Origin: Angustibacter sp049994355
Lineage (GTDB): Bacteria; Actinomycetota; Actinomycetes; Actinomycetales; Angustibacteraceae
Direction of reading: 5' to 3'
Assembly: GCF_049994355.1 (NCBI RefSeq)
Contig: NZ_CP188257.1
Location: forward strand, 4,340,001 to 4,404,000
DNA length: 64,000 nt
In this document: in pieces, positions 8,857 to 16,466 of the stretch
Layout of the letters: every line of letters begins with the position of its first letter
How positions within the stretch are numbered: position 1 is the stretch's first letter
Program-made: the position numbers and the translations under genes
Notes under the pieces: model-generated
What the model saw: only the letters and a program-made list of their open reading frames with translations
Told to the model about the DNA's origin: nothing
Databases searched by the model: none

Positions 8857-8970
8857 GGTGCGCTCGCCACTCCTTGCTCACGGCAGACCTCCGCCAAGCA
8901 GCTAGCAGACGGTCCACACCGACGCGCTCCCGGGTGGGTCGCGTTCGGTGAACGGCTACACGATAAGCAC

Positions 8971-8988
8971 TTGTGAAGGCACGCACAA
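8971..8988. promoter_or_regulatory. Candidate Rex operator
   Basis: The 18-bp sequence TTGTGAAGGCACGCACAA matches the Rex consensus TTGTGAA-N4-TTCACAA at 12 of 14 defined positions, with perfect TTGTG/CACAA outer arms. It lies about 115 bases upstream of the rex start in the 170-bp gap between rex and the glutaredoxin-like gene. Rex binding is inferred from consensus and context. Confidence 0.75.
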
Positions 8989-9026
8989 AGTTGCGGATTC
9001 GCAAGAGGCCCGGTAGGTGAGCCACC

Positions 9027-9317
9027 TCACCTGTTGCGGACGCCCCAACGGCCCGCTCGACGGCCGGTCAGAGCGGCGCGCAGCCGCTTCTCGTCGACGC
9101 TGAAGTAGTCGTGCTGCGAGCCGTCCACCAGCACCACCGGGACCATCTCGCCGTAGCGATGCAGCAGCTCGGGGTCGTCGTCCACGCGTTGCTCGACCCA
9201 GCCCGCGCCGGTGTCGTCGGCCACCCGGCGGACCACCTCGCGGGCCTCGTCGCACAGGTGGCAGCCGTCGCGCCCGATCAGCGTGATCCGCGGCTCCTGC
9301 GCACCTTGGTCGCCCAC
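9027..9317 (-). CDS. Glutaredoxin-like protein
   Basis: A 96-residue thioredoxin-fold protein with the redox motif GCHLCDEA (CxxC) near residue 18 and the cis-proline segment VPVVLVDG near residue 60, typical of the short glutaredoxin-like DUF836 family. It starts at GTG 9317 (VGDQGAQEPRITLIGRDGCH). Genes of this type often lie beside rex and hem genes in actinobacteria. The gene reads toward the Rex operator region, in the same direction as rex. The partner protein is unknown. Confidence 0.85.
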   Translation of the reverse strand: MGDQGAQEPRITLIGRDGCHLCDEAREVVRRVADDTGAGWVEQRVDDDPELLHRYGEMVPVVLVDGSQHDYFSVDEKRLRAALTGRRAGRWGVRNR

Positions 9318-9386
9318 GCCGCAACGGTATCCCGAGCCGGCCGCCGGCTCGCCGCGAAGCTCCGCTGGCTCGAGACCGGTACGCCG

Positions 9387-9448
9387 CGTGGTTGCAGGCG
9401 TGGCTGCATCGAGGTGGTGGTGATCACCCCCGGTTCGCTGCAACCACG
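9387..9448. repeat. Inverted repeat between LuxR regulator and glutaredoxin genes
   Basis: Perfect 11-bp arms (CGTGGTTGCAG at 9387-9397, CTGCAACCACG at 9438-9448) flank a 40-bp centre that itself holds GGTGATCACC. It lies downstream of the LuxR gene and upstream of the glutaredoxin-like gene, both on the minus strand. It could end transcription of the regulator. A smaller hairpin, GAGCCGG-CCG-CCGGCTC, lies next to it at 9334-9350. Confidence 0.6.
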
Positions 9449-9522
9449 GATGCGCCATCACCCGGCCCCGGCACCACCCGGCCCTGGGGTCACCCGGCTC
9501 GAGCGGCCCGGCCGGCCACGGG

Positions 9523-12522
9523 TCAGTCGAGCAGGCCCTTGCGCCGGGCCAGCGCCGCCGCCTCGGTGCGCCCGCTGGCACCGAGCTTGGCCAGGATGTT
9601 CGACACGTGCACGCTGACCGTCTTGGTGCTGATGAACAACTGCTGACCGATCTCGCCGTTGCTGCGGCCCAGTCCGACGAGCTCGAGGACCTCGCGCTCG
9701 CGGGCCGTCAACGCGGCGGGCTCACCAGCCCCGGGAGCCGACGGCTGACGCCCCCTCGCCCCGGAGCCCAGGCGGCGCAGCTCGGACAGCAGGGGCTGGG
9801 CCCCCAGCCGCAGTGCGGTCTCGCGGGCGGCGGTAAGCAGCCGCTCGGACTCGTCCGGTCGTCCACCGGCGCGAAGCACCGAGGCCAACCGGGCCTGCGA
9901 GCGAGCAGTCTCGAAAACGTGCCCGAAGACCTCGAAAGCCCCGACGGTGCGTTCCCAGCTGGCCACCAGCTCGTCGACGTCCGGTGCCTCGACCCCGGTC
10001 AACCAGCGCAGCCGGGCGTGCTCGGCCTCCAGCCGCAGCTGCCACGCCGCGCCCTCTGGCCCGGGCCGGCCCTGCGGCTCCTTCGACCAGGTGGCCGCTG
10101 CGAGCCCGCGCTCTGCGACCTCGCCCCCCTGCTTGGCGAGGGCGTCGCGTTCGGACGACCCGCCCCGCCCGGCCTCGGCCGCGAGCTGGCCCAGCAGCAG
10201 GGCCGACATCCGCACCTGGGCCTGCAGCGACGGACGCTTCCACAGAGTGGTGACCGCTGTGATGATGTCGTCGTGCACCGCAATGGCGGCCTCGAAGTCC
10301 CCCGCGTCGCCGAAGCCGTCGATCATCGGGCCGCAGCAGATCGCCACCACGCCCTCGCGGTCCCACCAGGGCCGGACGGCCCGGAGCAGGTCGACCGCCC
10401 GCGGGTCGCCGCGACCGACGAGCACGGCGAGACCCTGCGCCGCCAGCAGAGCCTCAGCCGCGGCCGGCGGCGCGGCGTCTCGGACGTCGGTCAGCCGCAC
10501 CGCGTCGTCCCAGTCGCCTTGCAGAAAGGCCACGTTCGCGCCTTGCTGTCGTGCCTCGATCGCGTAGGGCGCCCACGGCCGGCCTCGGCTCGCGCCAACT
10601 GCGACGGCCTCGCCGAAGGCCGCCCTGGCCGCCGCTAGGTCGCCGGTCTCGAAGGCGAGCGCGCCGAGCCCGTACAGACTGCGCAGCTCGGAGGAGACGT
10701 CACCGTTGGCCCGCGCCTTACTGGCCACGGCCTCCAGCGTCGCCCGAGATGCCTTGGCATCGCCGGCCCGGCGGTCCAGGTAGGCCCGTGTGGTCTCTGC
10801 CTCGGCCAGCACCATCGGCAGCCCGAGCTCGGTCGCCATCTCGGTGGCCTCGTTGGCCCAGCGGGCCGCGGCATCACGCCGGTAGACGTCGAGGTTGGCC
10901 CGCGCGTGCATGCTCATCGCCTTCGCCCGCAACTTGGACGCGGGCTGCGCCGGGACCAGGTCGAGCGCCTCGCCGGTCATGGCGAGCACGTCCAGCGGGG
11001 TGTCCATCACGAGGGCCACCGAGGCGAGGGTGAGCAGCACGGTCGCCCGGGTGGCCGCGGGGGTCTCGTCGTCCAGCGCGGACAGCTGGGACTGGGTCAG
11101 CGCCATCGCTCGGTGCACGCGTCCGGCGGCCATCGCGGCCTCGGCGGCGCGCAACGAGAGCAGCACGCGGTCGACGTCCGGCGCCAGCTCGGCGGCCCGC
11201 GCCCCGTCGCCGAGCAGGTCCAGTGCCGTCTCCAGGTGCTGGCTGGCTTCGTCCGGGCCGCCGACGCTCATCGCCTCGTCGCCCGCCTGGATGCTGGCCC
11301 GGACGGCGGTCGGCAGGTCGTGCGCCGCCCGCGCGTGCCGGGCCAGCTCAGCCGCCGTTCCCACGACGTCCCCCGACGCGAGGGCGGCGGCGTACCGGGA
11401 GTGCAGCGCCACTCGCTCACCGGGCAGCAGGTCGTCGTAGACCGCTTCGGCGAGCAGCGCGTGCCGGAACGCGTAGCCGTCCCGGCCGGCCGGCACCAGC
11501 ACGTTGGCGTCGACCGCCGAGCGCAGCGCAGCATCCAGCAACGGCTCGTCCAGCCCCGCGACCTGGACGAGCAGAGGGTGCGGAACCCGGCGTCCGGCCA
11601 CCGCGGCGGCCCGCACGACCGCGTGCGCGTCGTCGTCCAGCCGGTCGAGGCGCACCAGCAGCAGCTCGGCGAGGTCCCAAGACAGTGGGCCACCACCACG
11701 CTCGACCCCGGCCACCAGCTCTTCGACGAAGAAGGCGTTCCCCTCGGCGCGGCGCAGGATCCCGCGAACCTCGCTCTCCGGCAACGGGTCGGGGTGCAGG
11801 GCACGCACGAGTGCGCGGACCGCACGATCGCCCAGCGGGTCCAGCGCCAGCCGATGCACGGACGGCAGCCGACCCCATTGCACGGCGGTGGCCCGCAGCG
11901 GGTGCCGGCGGTGCAGGTCGTCGGTGCGGTACGACGCGACGATCGCGACGGGTAGCTCGAACTCGCGGGCGAACAGGAACGAGAGCATCTCGCGGGTGGA
12001 CTGGTCCGCCCAGTGCACGTCCTCGACCAGGACCAGCAGCGGTGCCTGCTCGGCCAACATGCCCAGCGCCCCGTGCACCGCCTCGAACAGGGCCGAGCGG
12101 TCCATCCGGTCGCCGGCGTCCTCGCCGAGCATCCGGCGACCGGGCATCAGCCGGCCGACGGCCGGATAGGCATCCAGCACCTGCTGGGCGAGGGCCGGCT
12201 GCTCGCCGGCCAGCCGCCCGAAGACCTCGCTGAACGGCAGGTACGGCAACGTGCTGTCGCCGAAGTCCAGGCAGTGACCCACCACGACCCGCCAGCCCGC
12301 CCCCAGCGCGGCCTGGCGGAGCTCGGACAGCAGCCGGGTCTTGCCCACCCCGGCGTCGCCGGACAGCAGCACGCAGGACGCTGCGGGCAGCTCGGCGTGC
12401 ACGTCGACCAGCCCCACCAGCCGGTCGAGCTCTTCGGCTCGACCGACCAGCGGAGCAGTCGGCTCAGCAGTCGGTGCGCTCACGTCCACATCATCGTGGG
12501 CGGCACCGACAAGGGCGAACAC
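9523..12522 (-). CDS. Large ATP-binding LuxR family regulator (LAL type)
   Basis: A regulator of up to 999 residues in the LAL/MalT-like class. An AAA/STAND ATPase domain begins near residue 25: Walker A is SGDAGVGKTRLL and Walker B is LLVLVEDVHWADQS. A long helical repeat region fills residues 400-900. A LuxR/NarL helix-turn-helix closes the protein (LTAREREVLELVGLGRSNGEI then LFISTKTVSVHVSNILAKLG). The longest start is GTG 12522; GTG 12489 or 12483 would also work, and none has a clear ribosome site. Target genes and the inducer are unknown. A small gene with a strong ribosome site lies 20 bases upstream in the same direction. Confidence 0.9.
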   Translation of the reverse strand: MFALVGAAHDDVDVSAPTAEPTAPLVGRAEELDRLVGLVDVHAELPAASCVLLSGDAGVGKTRLLSELRQAALGAGWRVVVGHCLDFGDSTLPYLPFSEVFGRLAGEQPALAQQVLDAYPAVGRLMPGRRMLGEDAGDRMDRSALFEAVHGALGMLAEQAPLLVLVEDVHWADQSTREMLSFLFAREFELPVAIVASYRTDDLHRRHPLRATAVQWGRLPSVHRLALDPLGDRAVRALVRALHPDPLPESEVRGILRRAEGNAFFVEELVAGVERGGGPLSWDLAELLLVRLDRLDDDAHAVVRAAAVAGRRVPHPLLVQVAGLDEPLLDAALRSAVDANVLVPAGRDGYAFRHALLAEAVYDDLLPGERVALHSRYAAALASGDVVGTAAELARHARAAHDLPTAVRASIQAGDEAMSVGGPDEASQHLETALDLLGDGARAAELAPDVDRVLLSLRAAEAAMAAGRVHRAMALTQSQLSALDDETPAATRATVLLTLASVALVMDTPLDVLAMTGEALDLVPAQPASKLRAKAMSMHARANLDVYRRDAAARWANEATEMATELGLPMVLAEAETTRAYLDRRAGDAKASRATLEAVASKARANGDVSSELRSLYGLGALAFETGDLAAARAAFGEAVAVGASRGRPWAPYAIEARQQGANVAFLQGDWDDAVRLTDVRDAAPPAAAEALLAAQGLAVLVGRGDPRAVDLLRAVRPWWDREGVVAICCGPMIDGFGDAGDFEAAIAVHDDIITAVTTLWKRPSLQAQVRMSALLLGQLAAEAGRGGSSERDALAKQGGEVAERGLAAATWSKEPQGRPGPEGAAWQLRLEAEHARLRWLTGVEAPDVDELVASWERTVGAFEVFGHVFETARSQARLASVLRAGGRPDESERLLTAARETALRLGAQPLLSELRRLGSGARGRQPSAPGAGEPAALTAREREVLELVGLGRSNGEIGQQLFISTKTVSVHVSNILAKLGASGRTEAAALARRKGLLD

Positions 12523-12542
12523 GTTTGTCGGTTGCGTCGGGT

Positions 12543-12728
12543 TCAGGCGGGGCGCACGCGCGAGCGCGGTGCCGGGTTGTTGACCGGGCGCAGGTGCTGC
12601 GGCCCCTGCGGTGCCGGGTTGTTGACCGGACGGCGCCGGCGCAGCCCGCGCAGGAAACCCGCCCGCACGCCCTGCTGGTGGTAGGTGACCTCGGCCGCTA
12701 CGGACTCGAAGGACAGTGCCTGCAACAT
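12543..12728 (-). CDS. Small protein of unknown function with repeated NNPAP motif
   Basis: A 61-residue reading frame starting MLQALSFESVAAEVTYHQQG with a strong ribosome site (AGAGGAG, 6 bases before ATG 12728). The first 28 residues could form an amphipathic helix, followed by an Arg-rich stretch and two copies of RPVNNPAP encoded by a 22-bp direct repeat (12566-12587 and 12608-12629, 42 bp apart). It ends 20 bases before the LuxR regulator, so the two are probably co-transcribed. I recognise no family. It could be a regulator partner or a translated leader. Confidence 0.6.
   Translation of the reverse strand: MLQALSFESVAAEVTYHQQGVRAGFLRGLRRRRPVNNPAPQGPQHLRPVNNPAPRSRVRPA
12566..12629. repeat. 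22-bp direct repeat in the small gene
   Basis: The sequence GCGGTGCCGGGTTGTTGACC plus two further bases occurs identically at 12566-12587 and 12608-12629. The 42-bp period keeps frame and gives the two RPVNNPAP motifs of the small protein. Confidence 0.85.
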
Positions 12729-12795
12729 CGTGACTCCTCTGACGGCTCTCTTCGTGATGAGTCGAGACTGCTCGTCTGAGGTAGCCCCCGGCATC

Positions 12796-12807
12796 GGGCG
12801 TACGCCC
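12796..12807. promoter_or_regulatory. Palindrome upstream of the small gene / LuxR regulator
   Basis: GGGCGTACGCCC is a perfect 12-bp palindrome, extending to 18 bp (12793-12810) with one mismatched pair. It lies about 70 bases upstream of the small gene, next to ATAGATA-like sequence on the minus strand that could serve as a -10 region. A binding site for a dimeric regulator, perhaps the LuxR protein itself, is possible. The claim rests on symmetry and position only. Confidence 0.35.
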
Positions 12808-12821
12808 TATCTATGGCCCGG

Positions 12822-13391
12822 CTAGGACCCGCAGGCGAGATCCGTCCGGTCTGAGGTACCTGGCCGCCGACGCATCACCAGGGACCATCCGGCGGCGAGC
12901 GCGGCGCACAGCAGCAGGAAGCCCGGCATGGCGCCCAGGCCGGCCGAGCCGACACCCCGTGGCTCGACCGCGAACGTGCACCCCAGGGCGAATGCCGTCG
13001 CGAGCGCGCCGACGAGCGCGCGCAGCCAGCCCGGGCCGCGACCGCTCAGCGCGAACCCGCCGAGTAGCACCGGCGGCAGCATGATCATCCCCGGGCTGAC
13101 GAAGACCAGCAGGGCCGGGGCTGCCAGCAGCATCCGCCAGCTGCGCGCACGCCGGCGCCGCAGCACGTCCACCAGTGCGAAGGTCGCCCCGGCCAGGGCG
13201 AAGACGACGACGATGAACAGGGTGCCGGTCCAGCTGAACTCGGGGTCGTCGGAGATGTAGCGCATCCACCCACGCGCGAGCACCCCGCAGACGCCGCCCG
13301 CCACCAGCCCGGCCGGCACCCACCACCACGAGACCGGCGCGTGCTCGACGTACCCCTCCGGCGTCGAGAACGCAGTCGTCTGCTGAACCAT
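12822..13391 (-). CDS. Multi-pass membrane protein of unknown function
   Basis: A 189-residue protein starting MVQQTTAFSTPEGYVEHAPV. It has about five predicted membrane segments: near residues 22-40 (WWWVPAGLVAGGVCGVLARG), 57-78, 90-110, 122-142 and 150-170. No catalytic motif is visible. It is divergent from the ECF sigma factor gene across about 95 bases, so the two may share a regulatory region. I recognise no named family. Confidence 0.7.
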   Translation of the reverse strand: MVQQTTAFSTPEGYVEHAPVSWWWVPAGLVAGGVCGVLARGWMRYISDDPEFSWTGTLFIVVVFALAGATFALVDVLRRRRARSWRMLLAAPALLVFVSPGMIMLPPVLLGGFALSGRGPGWLRALVGALATAFALGCTFAVEPRGVGSAGLGAMPGFLLLCAALAAGWSLVMRRRPGTSDRTDLACGS

Positions 13392-13485
13392 GTGAACCCC
13401 CTGACTGTCGGCGACGCGGACCGTCGCGATGCCTTGCAGTGGTAGACGGACGACGAGGCCTGGCGGGTGACAAGGGGGCGGGGAC

Positions 13486-14100
13486 ATGATGCGAAGGCCC
13501 CGGGCGTCACCCGGAACCGGTCGGGTGTTCGTCCTAGCAGTCATGGAGGACGTCGTCGTCTTGGCAGCGGCAGCGACAGCCGAGCACGCGGAAGCGGTGG
13601 AGACCGCCGACGCCCTGCTGACGCGCCTGTTCGAGGAGGAGGGCGCCACCCTGGTCCGGCTGGCGCGGTTCTTCGTCGACGACCGCGCGGCTGCCGAGGA
13701 CCTGGTACAGGAGGCGTTCATCCGGCTGTCCCGCGCGCTGTCCAGGGTGCGTCAGCCGGACAACGCACGCGCCTACCTGCGCGCGATCGTGCTCAACCTG
13801 GCCCGCGACCACAACCGCCGCGGGCTGATGTCGCTGCGGCACCGACCGCCGGCCGATCCCGAACCGGCGAGCGTCGAGGAGCAGGTCGCCGTGCGGGACG
13901 ACGCACGACGGGTGGTCGCGGCGCTGGGCCGGCTGCCGCGACGCCAGCGCGACTGCCTGGTGCTTCGCTACTACCTGGAGCTCCCGGTGGCCGAGGTGGC
14001 CTCGACCCTCGGCCTGTCGGTGAACTCGGTCAAGACGCACCTCAAGCGAGGTCTGCGCGGACTCGAGAACCGGCTCGAGGAGAGGACTGCGCAGCCATGA
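13486..14100 (+). CDS. ECF-type RNA polymerase sigma factor
   Basis: A sigma-70 family protein of about 200 residues. Region 2 contains FFVDDRAAAEDLVQEAFIRL and region 4 contains LGRLPRRQRDCLVLRYYLELP then SVNSVKTHLKRGLRGLE, the helix-turn-helix that reads the -35 element. ATG 13486 has a good ribosome site (AAGGGGG). ATG 13543 (MEDVVV) gives a more usual family start but lacks one. The stop overlaps the next gene (ATGA), whose membrane protein is the probable anti-sigma partner. Confidence 0.88.
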   Translation: MMRRPRASPGTGRVFVLAVMEDVVVLAAAATAEHAEAVETADALLTRLFEEEGATLVRLARFFVDDRAAAEDLVQEAFIRLSRALSRVRQPDNARAYLRAIVLNLARDHNRRGLMSLRHRPPADPEPASVEEQVAVRDDARRVVAALGRLPRRQRDCLVLRYYLELPVAEVASTLGLSVNSVKTHLKRGLRGLENRLEERTAQP

Positions 14101-14786
14101 GCAGCATCGAGCGCAAGCTGCACGAGGCCCTGGCCGACGAGGCGGACCGGGTGCGGCCGGCGACCGACCTGGCCGAGCGGGTCCGCGCTGTCGTCGCCGA
14201 CGACCGCCAGGCCCGGATGAGGCGACGGCTGCGGACCGCGCTGGTGGCGCTCGGCCTGCTGGCCGCGTTCGCCGGCCTGCTGTGGGGGATGACCCGGTCG
14301 GCCACGCCGTACCGCGTACACGGAGGAGGAGCTATGGACTGGTGGATGCTGGAGCTGGCGACCAACGTGCTGCTCGTCGCCCTGGCGCTCTGGCTCGGGC
14401 CTTTCATCAAGCGGTTCGGGCGCGCCTACGCGGCTGACGTCTTCCATGACAATCCGCTGACCGGCAAGAGCTACATCATCCTGACCGACATCGTGTACTA
14501 CCTGATCTTCACCGCCTACATCCTGTTCACGGTGCAGTTCGCCCCCAAGCCAGGCTGGCGGACCCTGACCGGTGAGGGCGTCACCCCGGCCCAGCTGAGC
14601 TCCGAGCTGAGCCGTGTGGCCGGGATCCTGGTCATCATCGGCGTCCTGCACGGCCTGAACATCGTGCTCATGCCTGTGCTCGGCCGGCTGTTCTCGCTGA
14701 ACCGCAGGCTCGCCGCGCCGACCACCACCGCGCCGTCCGAGCGCGAGGCCATCGGGCGCGCGACCGGCGACGACGACCGGTGGTGA
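14097..14786 (+). CDS. Membrane protein coupled to ECF sigma factor, possible anti-sigma
   Basis: A 229-residue product beginning MSSIERKLHEALADEADRVR, whose first 40 residues are charged and helical like a sigma-binding segment, followed by a membrane segment near residues 45-62. An in-frame ATG at 14334 is preceded by a very strong ribosome site (GGAGGAGGAG) and begins MDWWMLELATNVLLV, which has three further membrane helices. The gene may therefore make both a full-length protein and a shorter one. The anti-sigma role is inferred from the 4-base overlap with the sigma gene. The second half belongs to no family I recognise. Confidence 0.65.
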   Translation: MSSIERKLHEALADEADRVRPATDLAERVRAVVADDRQARMRRRLRTALVALGLLAAFAGLLWGMTRSATPYRVHGGGAMDWWMLELATNVLLVALALWLGPFIKRFGRAYAADVFHDNPLTGKSYIILTDIVYYLIFTAYILFTVQFAPKPGWRTLTGEGVTPAQLSSELSRVAGILVIIGVLHGLNIVLMPVLGRLFSLNRRLAAPTTTAPSEREAIGRATGDDDRW

Positions 14787-14853
14787 TGGACGCCACGAGA
14801 ATCGGCACCCGGGAGAGGTGTGCACCGGGCCACACGTCGTTACCCTCGGGTAG

Positions 14854-15657
14854 GTGGACGCCCTTGCCGAGGAGCTGCGCGTGCCGCCGGACCCCGCGGT
14901 GGCCGCCTTCTTCGACGTCGACAACACCATCCTGCGCGGCGCGAGCATCTTCTACTTCGCCCGTGAGCTGTACCGCCGGGACTACTTCACGTTGCAGGAC
15001 GTCGCGCGGATGGGCTGGATGCAGGCCCGGTTCAAGGCGCTCGGCGAGAAGATGGAGCACGTCCACCTGATCCGCGAGCGCGCGCTGTCGTTCGTCGAGG
15101 GGCACACGGTCGCCGAGATCACCGAGATCGGCGAGCACGTGTACGACGAGGTGATCAAGGACAAGATCTGGCCCGGCACGCACGCGCTCGCGCAGCTGCA
15201 CCTGGAGGCGGGCGAGCGGGTTTGGCTGGTCACCGCGACCCCGATCGAGATGGCCGACACCATCGCCCAGCGCCTGGGTCTGTCCGGCGCGCTGGGTACG
15301 GTCGCGGAGAACGTGGACGGCGTGTACACCGGGCGGCTGGTCGGCGAACCGCTGCACGGCCCGGCCAAGGCGGACGCGATCCGTGCGCTGGCCGACCACG
15401 AGGGACTGGACCTGTCCCGCTGCTACGCCTACTCCGACTCGGCCAACGACATCCCGATGCTGCAGCTGGTCGGGCTCCCGTGCGCGATCAACCCGGATGC
15501 CCGGCTGCGAGCGCACGCCAAGGCACACGGATGGCGGATCCGGGACTACCGCTCCGGCCGCAAGGCGGCCAAGGTGGGCGTGCCTGCGATCGCCGGGGTG
15601 GGCGCCGCAGCCGGCGGCGTCGTGGCAGGCGCCGCGCTGCGCCGGCGCAACCACTGA
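14854..15657 (+). CDS. HAD-IB family phosphatase (SerB-like)
   Basis: A 267-residue HAD hydrolase of the phosphoserine-phosphatase-like IB subfamily. Motif I is AAFFDVDNTIL (nucleophile Asp near residue 21), motif II is VTATPIEMA, and motif III/IV is YAYSDSANDIPML. It ends in a hydrophobic Gly/Ala-rich stretch and RRRNH, possibly a membrane anchor. GTG 14854 is the start. Genes of this type commonly sit beside the bldN-like sigma gene and beside the PlsC-type acyltransferase in actinobacteria. The substrate is unknown; phosphoserine or a lysophospholipid phosphate are possible. Confidence 0.88.
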   Translation: MDALAEELRVPPDPAVAAFFDVDNTILRGASIFYFARELYRRDYFTLQDVARMGWMQARFKALGEKMEHVHLIRERALSFVEGHTVAEITEIGEHVYDEVIKDKIWPGTHALAQLHLEAGERVWLVTATPIEMADTIAQRLGLSGALGTVAENVDGVYTGRLVGEPLHGPAKADAIRALADHEGLDLSRCYAYSDSANDIPMLQLVGLPCAINPDARLRAHAKAHGWRIRDYRSGRKAAKVGVPAIAGVGAAAGGVVAGAALRRRNH

Positions 15658-15679
15658 ACTTCCGGAGGGTTCCACGAGG

Positions 15680-16387
15680 TTGGCACTGGCACCGTTCCGC
15701 CCCGCCGCACCGGCCGGGGTGGCCGGACTGCATGCCTTGTGGGCGTCGGTGGCCGACGAGCGGACGTCGGGCGCGGGCCGGTACGGCTCGGGGGCGGGTT
15801 CCGGTGGCACCGACCCGATCCGGCCGGTCGACGATCCCGACCTCGACCGGGTGCAGGCGCTCGTCACGCTGGCCCAGCAGGGCGACGCCGAGGCGTTCGG
15901 GGTTCTCTACGAGCGCTACGTGGACGTGGTCTACAAGTACGTCTACTACCGGGTCGGCTCGCACCACACGGCGCAGGACCTGACCTCCGAGACGTTCGTG
16001 CGGGCGCTGCGCCGGCTGGACGGCTTCACCTGGACCGGCCGGGACATCGCCGCCTGGTTCATCACCATCGCGCGCAACATCGTGCTGGACCACGTGAAGT
16101 CGTCCCGGTACAAGCTCGAGGTGAGCACCGCCGAGCTGCTGGACGGCGACGAGCGTGCGCCCTCGCCCGAGCAGGACGTCCTGCAGCGTCTGCGGGACGA
16201 GCGGTTGGTCGAGGCGATGCGCGAGCTGAAGCCCGATCAGCAGGAGTGCCTGGCGCTGCGCTTCCTGCAGGGCCTCACGCTCGCCGAGACGGCGCAGGCC
16301 ATGGGTCGCTCCCCAGGGGCGGTCAAGCAGCTGCAGCTGCGCGCCGTCCGAGCCCTGCACCGCCAGCTGGGCGGTGAGCGACCGTGA
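15680..16387 (+). CDS. ECF sigma factor, BldN-like
   Basis: A sigma-70 family protein of about 235 residues. Region 2 reads FGVLYERYVDVVYKYVYYRVG then QDLTSETFVRALRRLDGFTW, and region 4 reads MRELKPDQQECLALRFLQGL then SPGAVKQLQLRAVRALHR. The long N-terminal extension (about 70 residues before region 2) and the neighbourhood match BldN, the developmental sigma factor of Streptomyces that is made with a pro-sequence. The TTG start at 15680 follows a GGAGGG site 10 bases upstream; a GTG at about 15719 is an alternative. The next gene is its probable anti-sigma factor. Confidence 0.85.
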   Translation: MALAPFRPAAPAGVAGLHALWASVADERTSGAGRYGSGAGSGGTDPIRPVDDPDLDRVQALVTLAQQGDAEAFGVLYERYVDVVYKYVYYRVGSHHTAQDLTSETFVRALRRLDGFTWTGRDIAAWFITIARNIVLDHVKSSRYKLEVSTAELLDGDERAPSPEQDVLQRLRDERLVEAMRELKPDQQECLALRFLQGLTLAETAQAMGRSPGAVKQLQLRAVRALHRQLGGERP

Positions 16388-16466
16388 GCGAACGCGTAAC
16401 CCGCGGGCCGCTGGCTCGTTGGACTCATCGGGTGGCCGGGGGCACGACGGTGGGGAGGTGCGGGGC

